Assembly (NCBI GenBank): GCA_946407015.1
Contig: CAMJML010000001.1
Span: 124,001 to 188,000, forward strand
DNA length: 64,000 bases
Direction: 5' to 3'
From: an uncultured Selenomonadales bacterium
GTDB taxonomy: Bacteria; Bacillota; Negativicutes; DSM-1736; Dendrosporobacteraceae
Position numbers and translations under genes: made by a program. Below are positions 18,672 through 27,312 of this stretch, in pieces (positions within the stretch are counted from its first letter, which is position 1; the number at the start of each line of letters is the position of its first letter). Under the pieces are notes generated by a model. The model was not told the origin of the DNA. It was given only the letters and a program-made list of their open reading frames with translations, and made no database searches.

Positions 18672-21600
18672 ATGAATCTGAATTGGCTGTTGCACGATTC
18701 TCAGTCACTGGCTTTTCGCAGCCCCTTTGGGGCTGTTTGCTGTCAGACTGAGATTACGTTACGGCTGGCCGTAATGAACGTCAACCGGCCGGAAAGCGTG
18801 ACATTGCGTTTGTGGCAGGACGATGCCGGGGAACAAAAAGTGGTCATGAAGCCGGCGGCCGGCCAGGCCGGGCAGGTGACCTATCAAACCAAAATCACGG
18901 CTCCTGCCGTTGGGGTATTATGGTATTATTTTATTGTTGTTGTAGACGGAAAGACCGTGTACTATGGCAATAATCCGGAGCAGCTGGGCGGAACCGGAGC
19001 GATTTACGATTTTCAGCCGCCCTCTTTTCAGATTACGGTGTTTCAGGCGGGTACGGCAAGTCCCGGCTGGTTTAAAGAGGCGGTCATGTACCAGATTTTT
19101 CCCGACCGGTTTTACAACGGACAGCCGGACGGCGGTTTGCTGGCCGTAAAAAAAGAGTGTGTTGTTCAGTCCGACTGGTTCAACACGCCTTATTATATCC
19201 GGGATGTTGATACCAAAGAAATTGTGGCATACGATTTTTTTGGCGGCAATCTGCCCGGAATTATTGCCAAACTGCCCTACCTGAAAGAACTCGGCATTAC
19301 CGTGCTGTATTTAAATCCGGTATTTGAATCACCCAGCAATCATCGCTATGATACCGGCAATTATCATCAGATTGATCCGCTGCTCGGGGATAACGGCCTG
19401 CTGGCCGAGCTGTGCGCCAGAGCGCAGGAAAACGGCATGGCGGTGATTCTGGACGGGGTATTCAGCCATACCGGCAGCGACAGCATTTATTTTAATAAAT
19501 ATGGCCGTTATCCTGGCACCGGAGCGTATCAGTCGCAGCAGTCCCCCTACTTTCCCTGGTACCGGTTTACGCAGTTTCCCGACCGGTATGAATGCTGGTG
19601 GGGGATTGACACACTGCCCAATGTGGAGGAAACCGAGCCCAGCTATCTGGATTTTGTGATCCGTTCGGAAGACAGTGTGCTGAAGTACTGGATGAAGCAG
19701 GGCATCAAAGGCTGGCGGCTGGATGTGGTGGATGAACTTCCGCCGGCCTTTGTCCAGGAGTTTGCCAAGACACTCAAAGAGGCTGATCCGGAGGCGGTGT
19801 TGATTGGCGAGGTGTGGGAGGATGCCTCCCACAAACTTAGCTATGGCCAGCTGCGGGAATATCTGTGCGGCTCCGAACTGGACTCGGTTATGAACTATCC
19901 TTTCCGCGATATCCTGCTTGCGTTTATGCTGGGGCAGGCGGATGCGCAAAAGACTCAGCGCTGCCTGATGAGCCTCTATGAAAATTATCCGCGCGAGCAC
20001 TTCTATGCCACCATGAACTTACTAGGCAGCCATGATGTTCCCCGCATTCTTACACTGCTGGGCGAGGCTCCGGCGGCGGAGTCTTTGACCATTACCCAGC
20101 AGGCCAGACACCGGCTGACTGACCAGCAGCGCAAGCGGGCTGTTGACCGGCTTAAGCTGCTGGTCATCTGGCAAATGACCTTTCCCGGGGTGCCGTCGGT
20201 CTATTACGGGGATGAAGCCGGTCTGGAAGGCTACCGGGATCCCTTTAACCGCCGGACTTTTCCCTGGGGACGGGAAGATCAGATCCTGCTGGAGTGGCAC
20301 AAGCGCCTGATTGCGCTCAGGCACCGCTATCCGGCGTTAAAAACCGGCGAATGGCTGCCTGTTTATGCGCAAGGCGATGTGTACGGTTATGTGCGCCGGA
20401 TTGTGAATGGTAAAGATGTGTTCGATCAGCCTAAGGCGGATAATACCTTGCTCGTTTTGCTCAACCGCAATCCGGACCGTCCGGTCCGGGTGACGCTGGA
20501 TGTGCGCGGGCTGTGCCGTGGTTTGGTGCAGGATGTGCTGCAGGGCTCGGAATTTGCGGTGCAGCAGGGAACGCTATCGCTTGAATTGGCTCCTTTGGAG
20601 GGTAAAATTTTGCTGCAAATTGATAAGAATCCACTCCCGCGTCAGAGCGGGGTGCTGCTTCATCCTACCTCTCTGCCGTCCAAATACGGGATTGGCGACC
20701 TGGGCAAAGAAGCCTATGAATTTGTTAACTTTCTCTATAAAAGCAAACAAAAAGTCTGGCAAGTACTGCCGCTTCATCCGGTTGGCTTTGGAGAATCGCC
20801 CTATCAGACGTTATCGGCATTTGCCGGCAATCCTTTGCTGATTTCCCTGGGCAAACTGGTAGCCGAAGGTTTGCTGACCGCTGCTGATGTCCGGCTGCCT
20901 CAGCCTTTTGCTCCCGATCAGGTGGAATTTGCCCGGGTGCAGTCCTTTAAGGAGCCCTGTTTCCGCAAAGCCTATGCTGCCTTTGTGGCCAAAGGCCCGG
21001 ACCTTGCTTATCAGAATTTTATTGAAGATCAGGATTTCTGGCTGGAAGACTACGCCTTATTCATGGCACTCAAAAGCCATTTTAGCGGCCTGAGCTGGCC
21101 TGAATGGCCGCAGGAGCTGGCCCGGCGCGAACCGGCGGCCTTGCAGGCGTATCGGCAGCAGCTTCAGGCTGAGGTGGGGTATCACCGGTTTTTGCAGTAT
21201 CTGTTTTTCCGGCAATGGCTGGCATTAAAGCGCTATGCCAACCAATGGGGGATCCGCATCATTGGCGACATGCCGATCTTTGTGGCGCATGACAGTGCCG
21301 ATGTATGGGCGCATCAATCATTGTTTGAACTGGATGAAAACGGGTTAGCCCAAAAAATTGCCGGCGTACCCCCTGATTATTTTAGTGAAACCGGCCAGCT
21401 CTGGGGCAATCCCCACTATAAGTGGGAAGTGATGGCCCAAGACCGGTACCGCTGGTGGGTAGAACGGTTCCGCCTGCTGCTTGAGCTGGTGGATATAATC
21501 CGGGTGGATCATTTCCGGGGATTTGAAGCTTACTGGGAAGTTCCGGCCGGCGAGCAGACCGCCATTCATGGACAATGGGTCAAAGGGCCGGGTTGTGCTT

Positions 21601-22130
21601 TTTTTGCCAGCCTGGAACAGCAGTTGGGCAAATTGCCCATTATTGCCGAAGACCTGGGCGTGATAACCCCTGAGGTAGAAGATTTAAAATGCGAGTTTTA
21701 TTATCCGGGCATGAAGGTGCTGCATTTTGCGCTGGCCTGTGATGAGGCGCAATGCTGCATTCCGTTCATTTGCGAGCAAAACTCGGTAGTCTATACCGGG
21801 ACACATGATAACAATACAACGGTAGGCTGGTATAAGGAAACGGTCCGTGAGGATGCCGACTATGCCGCCTGTATTCATAAAATATTGGAATTGGAGCAGG
21901 ATGCTCTTCCCGAGGAAGTGTGCTGGCAGTTGATTGAGTTTGCTTATCAGTGCCATGCTAATACAGTGATTATTCCAATGCAGGACCTCTTGTGTTTGGA
22001 CAGTGAGGCCAGAATGAACACACCGGGAACGGTCGGCGGCAACTGGCACTGGCGCTGCCGCAAAGAAGCCTTAACTCCGGAACTGGCCGCCCGGCTGGCG
22101 GCATTGGTTGGACGGCATAAACGCCAATGA
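18672..22130 (+). CDS. GH13 amylase/debranching enzyme fused to 4-alpha-glucanotransferase (GH77)
   Basis: One 1152-residue polypeptide carries two complete carbohydrate enzymes. Residues 1 to about 650 form an N-terminal beta domain (about 1-120) and a GH13 barrel. Its region motifs are ILDGVFSHTG, GWRLDVVDE (nucleophile Asp), LIGEVWED (acid Glu) and LLGSHDVPR. From about 657 (RQSGVLLHPTSLPSKYGIGD) the chain is a full MalQ-type GH77 with IIRVDHFRGF, IIAEDLGVITPE and YTGTHDNNTTVGW. The GH13 half resembles neopullulanase/maltogenic amylase types. The protein would trim and transfer maltodextrins left by phosphorylase. ATG 18672 follows GGGAGGGAGAGGG. It closes the glycogen operon; a strong terminator follows. 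Confidence 0.92.
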   Translation: MNLNWLLHDSQSLAFRSPFGAVCCQTEITLRLAVMNVNRPESVTLRLWQDDAGEQKVVMKPAAGQAGQVTYQTKITAPAVGVLWYYFIVVVDGKTVYYGNNPEQLGGTGAIYDFQPPSFQITVFQAGTASPGWFKEAVMYQIFPDRFYNGQPDGGLLAVKKECVVQSDWFNTPYYIRDVDTKEIVAYDFFGGNLPGIIAKLPYLKELGITVLYLNPVFESPSNHRYDTGNYHQIDPLLGDNGLLAELCARAQENGMAVILDGVFSHTGSDSIYFNKYGRYPGTGAYQSQQSPYFPWYRFTQFPDRYECWWGIDTLPNVEETEPSYLDFVIRSEDSVLKYWMKQGIKGWRLDVVDELPPAFVQEFAKTLKEADPEAVLIGEVWEDASHKLSYGQLREYLCGSELDSVMNYPFRDILLAFMLGQADAQKTQRCLMSLYENYPREHFYATMNLLGSHDVPRILTLLGEAPAAESLTITQQARHRLTDQQRKRAVDRLKLLVIWQMTFPGVPSVYYGDEAGLEGYRDPFNRRTFPWGREDQILLEWHKRLIALRHRYPALKTGEWLPVYAQGDVYGYVRRIVNGKDVFDQPKADNTLLVLLNRNPDRPVRVTLDVRGLCRGLVQDVLQGSEFAVQQGTLSLELAPLEGKILLQIDKNPLPRQSGVLLHPTSLPSKYGIGDLGKEAYEFVNFLYKSKQKVWQVLPLHPVGFGESPYQTLSAFAGNPLLISLGKLVAEGLLTAADVRLPQPFAPDQVEFARVQSFKEPCFRKAYAAFVAKGPDLAYQNFIEDQDFWLEDYALFMALKSHFSGLSWPEWPQELARREPAALQAYRQQLQAEVGYHRFLQYLFFRQWLALKRYANQWGIRIIGDMPIFVAHDSADVWAHQSLFELDENGLAQKIAGVPPDYFSETGQLWGNPHYKWEVMAQDRYRWWVERFRLLLELVDIIRVDHFRGFEAYWEVPAGEQTAIHGQWVKGPGCAFFASLEQQLGKLPIIAEDLGVITPEVEDLKCEFYYPGMKVLHFALACDEAQCCIPFICEQNSVVYTGTHDNNTTVGWYKETVREDADYAACIHKILELEQDALPEEVCWQLIEFAYQCHANTVIIPMQDLLCLDSEARMNTPGTVGGNWHWRCRKEALTPELAARLAALVGRHKRQ

Positions 22131-22135
22131 CGGCG

Positions 22136-22186
22136 CAGTCAGGGAAATATACTCTTCAGGGAGTATGTTTTTCCTGACTGTTTTTT
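22136..22186 (+). terminator. Intrinsic terminator of the glycogen operon
   Basis: An imperfect stem pairing CAGTCAGG at 22136 with CCTGACTG ending at 22180, plus an inner ATACTC/GAGTAT pairing, is followed by six T. It ends the second glycogen module five bases after the stop codon. Confidence 0.85.
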
Positions 22187-22340
22187 GTTGCTCTTTGTGT
22201 TGCTGAGCCTGAGTGCGTCAGCGGTCCCGTACGGCCAAAACCTGTCAGTAATAACGGTATTTTTACGGAAAAAGAGCCTGATTTGCGGGCATTACCTTGG
22301 GAAAATCACAATTAATCAAATTTCGACATGCCGGCTATAG

Positions 22341-22346
22341 TATAAT
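22341..22346 (+). promoter_or_regulatory. Probable -10 box of the sensor kinase gene
   Basis: A perfect TATAAT lies 55 bases before the chosen ATG of the kinase. The -35 at the expected distance is poor (AAATTT). This favours a start inside the longer open frame, at 22402 rather than 22297. Confidence 0.4.
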
Positions 22347-22401
22347 GGGACTCATTACAAATAGACACAGCAGTTGTATTCTTATAGATGTGGGAGAAAC
22401 T

Positions 22402-24546
22402 ATGAAATCGAGCAAACTGGTAAGGAAGACCTATTTATTCGCGACGGTCATCATCACCATTCCCATGATTTTGTTCGGCTGGATGAATGCGATCAATACC
22501 CGGGAACGGATTATGGCAGAAAAAGAACGGATGCTGATGACTATTGCAGGAACTCTTGAACAACGTTTTCCGAATTCCTATGAGGCAATTCTACTCCAAT
22601 ACCCGCAAGCCGTCAGTGAGCACGATAAAAGAATGGCCATTCATCAAAGCTTGCAGCCCATTGTGAATGAGCTGGCTGAACGCTATCCCGAATATGGGCT
22701 GGGTTATGGCACCAATACGCAGCGGGTCGCTTTTTATCCCTTTAGGCCGGAGATTTTTACCAAGCCTATTTCGGAAAAGGCCAGGTCTGTTTATGATACG
22801 AAAGAAAGCGTGTTAAGTTCCAATCTGTATTCTCCATCCTGGGGAGCTCCGGCGATGGTGTTATTCTACCCGCTGTTTTATAGTGGAGAAGTGATTGGAC
22901 ATGTGTGGGTTAATACCAAGCTAACCGGTGTTCAGCAGGCGATTCATTTTGCCTGGGCACAAAATTTGGTTATTTTGATCATATCCTGGCTGGGATTGAT
23001 TTTTTTATTGCAGCGGGCTTTTACCAGCATTGGGAAGGAAGTCGAGGCATTTTCGGCCTGCATTGTGGAAAAGAAGGATGATCTGAGACAGCTTTCCAGT
23101 CTGCCGGAACTCAAGCCGCTCCGGAAGGCGGTTATGGACTTGCGGGACGGGCTTAGGCAGGAGAAAGATGTTGTGGCGGATGCTCTGGCCGCGGTGCAGC
23201 AGGTGTTAGACCGGATTAGCGATTTGTTTTTTGCTCTGGACCGGGATTTCCGCTTTATCTACACGAACAAACGGATGACTGAGCTGTATAAGCAGGTCGC
23301 CATTGGCGACTGTATTTGGGATGTACTGCCGTCGATCAGGCCTTTTGCGCCACAATTTAACCAGGCCTTGGCCGAGCAGATTTCCATCAGCTATACGACT
23401 TATGCCGTTACCATTCAAAAGTGGGTTGAAGTGACCCTTTACCCGTCGCAGCACGGCCTGACCGTCTATCTGAAGGATATCCATGCGCAAAAGCTGGCAC
23501 AGGGGCAATTGAAAGAACAGGCACGCCTGATCGATCTGGTTCAGGACCCGCTGATTATGTGGGACATGTCCGGGACGATTATTCTTTGGAATGGCGGCGC
23601 TGAAAAAACTTACGGCTGGTCCAAAGAAGAAGCTTTAGGGAAAAATATTACCGACTTGGTTCAGTCTAAATTCCCGCAGCCGCTGGTTGATATTATGGAC
23701 GAACTGCTGAGCCATCATTATTGGGAAGGCGAACTGATCGATACCTGTAAAGACGGACGGCAAATGGTGGTGTGGAGCAGCTGGTCGGTCAACCGGGGCG
23801 AAAACGGGGAACCGCTGTCGGTTTTTGTTTTAAATCATGACATCACGGAAAAGCGGAAACTGGAAGAGGAGATTGCCCGCTTTGACCGGCTCAATGTCAT
23901 TGGTGAAATGGCAGCCGGTATTGGGCACGAGGTCCGCAACCCGCTCACGACCGTTCGTGGTTATTTGCAGATGTTTTCGCACAAGCTCAAGTTTGTCGAA
24001 TACCAGGAACAGTTCAAAACCATGATTGAGGAGCTGGACCGGGCCAATTCCATCATCAGCGAATTCTTGTCACTGGCTAAGGACCGGCCGCTGTCGATGG
24101 AAGCCTCCAATCTCAATGACATTATTCAGCCCTTATTCCCCTTGCTGCAGGCCGATGGCTTCCGGATGGGACATCAGATTCAACTGGAGCTTGGAAGCAT
24201 TCCGGAGTGCTTGCTGGACCCGAATGAAATCAGGCAGCTTATTCTGAATCTGGTCCGGAATGCCTTTGAGGCCATGAAGATTCCGGGCCGTGTTCGCATT
24301 ACAACGGCTTATGAACAGGGGGAGATTATCCTGGCTGTGAAGGATAAGGGGTGTGGTATTCCCCAGGAAATATTAGCGAAACTCGGGACTCCTTTTGTGA
24401 CCACTAAAGATACCGGCACCGGTTTGGGCTTGCCGGTGTGCTACCGGGTAGCCCAGCGCCATAACGCCCAAATTGACATTGAAACCTCTTCGGCCGGTAC
24501 TGTCTTTTTTATCAAATTTCCGGCTGTCGGTTCCGGCGATTCGTAA
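22402..24546 (+). CDS. Membrane sensor histidine kinase with two PAS domains (orphan, Kin type)
   Basis: The ATG at 22402 has GGGAGA upstream; the open frame extends further, but the -10 box at 22341 argues for this start (714 residues). A transmembrane helix at about 10-28 and a second at about 190-208 enclose an extracytoplasmic sensor domain. Two PAS-like regions follow (from about 270 and 376). Then comes a HisKA dimerisation helix with the phospho-acceptor His in IGHEVRNPLTTVRGYLQ (about 509) and an HATPase domain (DKGCGIPQEI, GTGLGLPV). No response regulator is adjacent. The HEVRNPLTxxxGYLQ form is like the Bacillus KinA-E kinases that feed Spo0F/Spo0A, so a sporulation phosphorelay input is plausible. 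The downstream DUF134 gene has its own promoter. Confidence 0.88.
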   Translation: MKSSKLVRKTYLFATVIITIPMILFGWMNAINTRERIMAEKERMLMTIAGTLEQRFPNSYEAILLQYPQAVSEHDKRMAIHQSLQPIVNELAERYPEYGLGYGTNTQRVAFYPFRPEIFTKPISEKARSVYDTKESVLSSNLYSPSWGAPAMVLFYPLFYSGEVIGHVWVNTKLTGVQQAIHFAWAQNLVILIISWLGLIFLLQRAFTSIGKEVEAFSACIVEKKDDLRQLSSLPELKPLRKAVMDLRDGLRQEKDVVADALAAVQQVLDRISDLFFALDRDFRFIYTNKRMTELYKQVAIGDCIWDVLPSIRPFAPQFNQALAEQISISYTTYAVTIQKWVEVTLYPSQHGLTVYLKDIHAQKLAQGQLKEQARLIDLVQDPLIMWDMSGTIILWNGGAEKTYGWSKEEALGKNITDLVQSKFPQPLVDIMDELLSHHYWEGELIDTCKDGRQMVVWSSWSVNRGENGEPLSVFVLNHDITEKRKLEEEIARFDRLNVIGEMAAGIGHEVRNPLTTVRGYLQMFSHKLKFVEYQEQFKTMIEELDRANSIISEFLSLAKDRPLSMEASNLNDIIQPLFPLLQADGFRMGHQIQLELGSIPECLLDPNEIRQLILNLVRNAFEAMKIPGRVRITTAYEQGEIILAVKDKGCGIPQEILAKLGTPFVTTKDTGTGLGLPVCYRVAQRHNAQIDIETSSAGTVFFIKFPAVGSGDS

Positions 24547-24572
24547 TGTTTAACAAAAAAAGCAGCGTACAC

Positions 24573-24620
24573 TTGCATTTTTTGGGGAGAAAAGGATATA
24601 ATTTAAATGGGCATATGCCC
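24573..24620 (+). promoter_or_regulatory. Promoter and palindromic operator of the DUF134 gene
   Basis: TTGCAT (24573-24578) and TATAAT (24597-24602) are 18 bp apart. The perfect 12-bp palindrome GGGCATATGCCC (24609-24620) starts at the expected transcription start. The arrangement suggests repression, possibly by the DUF134 protein itself; that is inference. Confidence 0.7.
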
Positions 24621-24644
24621 GTTTCGGTGAGGAGTGTAGAAAAA

Positions 24645-25127
24645 ATGCCTCGGAAACGTTGCTGCGGAAAAGTCGAACACGTCCCTTGCTGCCGGCGCTT
24701 TGTTCCGGAGAATAGTGCCGAAACAGCCGGTGTGGATCTGTTTCTTGAAGAATTGGAAGCCTTGCGGCTTAAAGATGTCGTTGAACTGGACCAGATAGCC
24801 TGTGCGGAGCAGATGGAGATTTCGCGCACTACGTTTCAACGCATTTTGCATTCGGCCAGGCGCAAAATCGCACAAGCCTTATTGGAAGGGCAAGCCATCA
24901 ATATTGAAGGAGGGCATTATGTCATGACAAACAGGGTTTTTGAATGTGTCGACTGCGCACATCAGTGGGAGGAAAAGCCGTGTACGCTGGGCGGAAAGCA
25001 TGGTTATGAAATTGCTTGTCCGGCTTGCGGCAGTATGAAGAAAAGCAAACTGGAAAATGGAATCAAACAGGCTTGTGGCGGTCATCAGCATACGCATGGC
25101 AATGGCTGCTGCGGTCATCATCAATAA
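24645..25127 (+). CDS. DUF134 (UPF0251) family DNA-binding protein with Cys-rich C-terminus
   Basis: This 160-residue protein starts at ATG 24645 with GAGGAG upstream, after the promoter and palindrome described separately. It opens with MPRKRCCGKVEHVPCCRRF and a helix-turn-helix (CAEQMEISRTTFQRILHSAR), the standard DUF134 pattern. The C-terminal part has a zinc-ribbon-like pair (CVDC ... CPAC) and a terminal Cys/His-rich tail (CGGHQHTHGNGCCGHH). Members of this family are often found with NifX/NifB-like or Mrp-like metal-cluster genes, which are absent here. A metal-responsive regulator is a reasonable guess. It is followed 21 bp later by a tiny gene. Confidence 0.8.
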   Translation: MPRKRCCGKVEHVPCCRRFVPENSAETAGVDLFLEELEALRLKDVVELDQIACAEQMEISRTTFQRILHSARRKIAQALLEGQAINIEGGHYVMTNRVFECVDCAHQWEEKPCTLGGKHGYEIACPACGSMKKSKLENGIKQACGGHQHTHGNGCCGHHQ

Positions 25128-25148
25128 GCTGAAAGAGGTGTTTTGGGT

Positions 25149-25301
25149 ATGTCCGGTTTTTATGGTGCCGGCCCCTGGGGAGCCGGTTCGCGTTGGTGCG
25201 GTTGGTGTTTGGGGGGCGGCGGTCTGGTCAATGCCGTGATCTTAGGAATCGGAATTTATGCTGTAACGCGGTTGCTGCGGAACTCGCCGGCCCAAAAGTA
25301 G
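25149..25301 (+). CDS. 50-residue Gly/Trp/Cys-rich membrane peptide
   Basis: A short gene begins at ATG 25149 with GAAAGAGGTG upstream, in the same direction and 21 bp after DUF134, and a terminator follows it. The N-terminal half is rich in Gly, Trp and Cys (GAGPWGAGSRWCGWC). The second half is one hydrophobic helix (LVNAVILGIGIYAVTRLL) ending in a short basic tail. I do not recognise a family. The clear ribosome site, operon position and terminator support a real gene, perhaps under the same control as DUF134. Confidence 0.65.
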   Translation: MSGFYGAGPWGAGSRWCGWCLGGGGLVNAVILGIGIYAVTRLLRNSPAQK

Positions 25302-25312
25302 TGGTTATCAAT

Positions 25313-25344
25313 AAAGGCTAATCCTCAAGGAGGATTAGCCTTTT
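25313..25344 (+). terminator. Intrinsic terminator after the DUF134 operon
   Basis: A perfect 13-bp stem (25314-25326 with 25330-25342, 3-base loop) is followed by T residues. Its flanking A run would also let it act for the convergent alcohol dehydrogenase gene. Confidence 0.85.
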
Positions 25345-25362
25345 CATTTGAGTGTTATGAAC

Positions 25363-26523
25363 TTAGAGGGATGCCCGAAAAAGGTTTTCCATTTCCTCCT
25401 GGCTGGCTTGACGCGGATTGGTAAGGCTGCAGACATCTTTCAGGGCGTTGGCTGCGAGCAGCGGGATATCGGCCTCTTGAAAGCCTTTTACAGCGTTCAA
25501 TCCGGCCGGGATACCAATATCACGGGACAGGGTGGTTATGGCCGTTATCAATTGCTCAATGGTTTTGGCCGGTGGCTGACTGGCGGCAGGGATGCCAAAG
25601 GCGTGGGCGATGGTGGTAAATTTGTCAGGAACAGCCTGGGCGTTAAAGGCTGCCACGGCCGGCAGCATGAGGGCATTGCACATGCCATGGGGCAGGTTGT
25701 AATAGCCGCCAAGCTGATGGGCTGTGGCATGGACATACCCTAGATTCGCATTGTTGAAAGCAATACCGGCCAGATAAGCGGCATAAATCATCATTTCGCG
25801 GGCTTGAATATCGCGGCCGTTGGCGACAGCCGGGCGTAAATACTGCGCGATGAGCTCAATGGCTTTGAGGGCTTTGCAGTCGGTGACCGGATTGGCATCG
25901 ATTGAGACATAGGCTTCAATCGCATGGGTTAGGGCGTCCATCCCGGTGGTTGCCGTCAGCGAGGGGGGCAGATCCAGCATTAAGGCAGCGTCATTTACGG
26001 CAATGCAGGGAGTGATATGCCAATCGGAAATGGCCATTTTGACTTTACGCCCCTCATCGGTGATCACACAATAGCGGGTCAGTTCGCTTCCTGTGCCGGC
26101 CGTCGTATTGACGGCAATCAGGGTAGCCGAAGGTTTGCGCAATTTATTCAGACCTTCGTAATCTTGAATTTCACCGCCGTTGGTGACCAGCAAGGCGATG
26201 GCTTTGGCGCAGTCATGGGGAGAACCGCCGCCAAAGGAGATGAGAAAATCGCAGCCATTGTCCAGATAAATCTTGAGCCCGCGCTTGACGTTCTCGGTGG
26301 TTGGATTCGGCTTGACCTCATCATGGATGACATAAAACAGGCCCATATCATCCAAGACATCGGTCAGCTGGCAAATGAGCGGGCTGCTGCTTAGAAAGCG
26401 GTCGGTGACAATCAGTGCCTTTCTAAACTTCATGGGCTTTATGTATTCGGCTAGTCTCCCTAAGCAATTTGTGCCAATTAAACTAATGGGAGTCATAAAA
26501 AACTCGTGAATCCGTTGGTGCAT
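25363..26523 (-). CDS. Iron-containing alcohol dehydrogenase
   Basis: This group III NAD(P)-dependent alcohol dehydrogenase has 386 residues from the ATG at 26523, which has GGGGTG upstream; a further in-frame ATG at 26559 has a weaker site. It shows GGGSPHDCAKA (nucleotide binding), TTAGTGSELTRYCVI, and the metal-binding His residues in GMDALTHAIEAYVS, YVHATAHQLGG and LPHGMCNALMLP. Relatives include 1,3-propanediol, butanol and PduQ-type 1-propanol dehydrogenases. The pdu run in this window lacks pduQ, so this enzyme could reduce propionaldehyde, but it stands alone about 11 kb upstream and lacks an obvious encapsulation helix. It lies between two convergent or divergent neighbours with no operon. 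Confidence 0.9.
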   Translation of the reverse strand: MHQRIHEFFMTPISLIGTNCLGRLAEYIKPMKFRKALIVTDRFLSSSPLICQLTDVLDDMGLFYVIHDEVKPNPTTENVKRGLKIYLDNGCDFLISFGGGSPHDCAKAIALLVTNGGEIQDYEGLNKLRKPSATLIAVNTTAGTGSELTRYCVITDEGRKVKMAISDWHITPCIAVNDAALMLDLPPSLTATTGMDALTHAIEAYVSIDANPVTDCKALKAIELIAQYLRPAVANGRDIQAREMMIYAAYLAGIAFNNANLGYVHATAHQLGGYYNLPHGMCNALMLPAVAAFNAQAVPDKFTTIAHAFGIPAASQPPAKTIEQLITAITTLSRDIGIPAGLNAVKGFQEADIPLLAANALKDVCSLTNPRQASQEEMENLFRASL

Positions 26524-26597
26524 GCTTTCACCCCATTTTCGTGCATCTGTATCATTCATCCTATCAACTTTTAAGGCGGCTTACAAGCTCATAAAGC

Positions 26598-26673
26598 CAT
26601 TGTCGGCAAGGTTGCCCTATGTAAAGTTGATTTTTTCACATAAATGGTTTCAAATCCGGTCCTGCCGACGATG
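26598..26673. repeat. Inverted repeat in the divergent promoter region
   Basis: CATTGTCGGCAAGG (26598-26611) pairs with CCTGCCGACGATG (26661-26673) with one mismatch/bulge, 49 bases apart. It lies between the alcohol dehydrogenase and the 129-residue gene, where both promoters must be. It could be an operator pair or a leader hairpin. I see no convincing sigma-A hexamers. Confidence 0.45.
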
Positions 26674-26780
26674 ATAAAGGGAAGTTCTGACAACATGTTT
26701 GGTTGCTTTTTGGGCAAACTAAAAAAGTATGAAACGCGACTTATTGATTCAAATAGAAGGAAACTGGAGGATTAAAAAAC

Positions 26781-27170
26781 ATGTCTGACGTTGATGTTCT
26801 GGTTAAAGAAAAGCTGGTTCCGTTTCGGCAGAAGGTTATTGAGGTATTAAAAGAAAAACATCCTTATGTGATTGGAATTGCCGAGTCGGCCATGGCTGGC
26901 CGCAAAAATAAAGTGGGTCTGCTGATTACCGAAAATGGGAAGGCTGCCGGTGAATATACTTTTTTGCTGGATGGCATTAATGTAGAACAGGTAGAAATCG
27001 GTGTGCTGGATGCACAGGTCAAGCATCCGCTGCTGGGAGAGATTAAACCGTATGGGGTTCTGGAGAAAACCGATCTTGAGGCCATGCTGACCGATGACCT
27101 CTTTTTTACCGACACCTTTGCCGCACTGAAAAAAGCGTTGCCCAAAATGACGCTGAAATTTCTGGCTTAA
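26781..27170 (+). CDS. Conserved-looking hypothetical protein, 129 residues
   Basis: ATG 26781 is preceded by ACTGGAGGA and the gene ends at a strong terminator, so it is very likely expressed as a single gene. The product is soluble and mixed alpha/beta (VIGIAESAMAGRKNKVGLLITENGKAAG, then TFLLDGINVEQVEIGV). It ends in a Leu/Lys helix (DTFAALKKALPKMTLKFL). No signal peptide, Cys cluster or catalytic motif is evident. I do not recognise the family with any certainty. Confidence 0.7.
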   Translation: MSDVDVLVKEKLVPFRQKVIEVLKEKHPYVIGIAESAMAGRKNKVGLLITENGKAAGEYTFLLDGINVEQVEIGVLDAQVKHPLLGEIKPYGVLEKTDLEAMLTDDLFFTDTFAALKKALPKMTLKFLA

Positions 27171-27177
27171 GGATAGG

Positions 27178-27213
27178 GAAGCAAAAGTTAGGCTTTTGCT
27201 TCTTTTTATTTTT
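27178..27213 (+). terminator. Intrinsic terminator
   Basis: A perfect 10-bp stem GAAGCAAAAG/CTTTTGCTTC (27178-27187 with 27193-27202) is followed by TTTTTATTTTT. It ends the 129-residue gene. Confidence 0.9.
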
Positions 27214-27312
27214 CCGGTTCTTAACCTGCTGATGACAGCAACCCGGTTTTGACGTATGCTTCGCTTTATCCAGGAAATACTATGAACAATTCTGTTGTTT
27301 GCGAGGCTGACT

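Noticed and set aside
22297-22402. Extended N-terminus of the first sensor kinase
   Set aside because: The extra 35 codons overlap the -10 box at 22341, have no ribosome site and no membrane-protein character.
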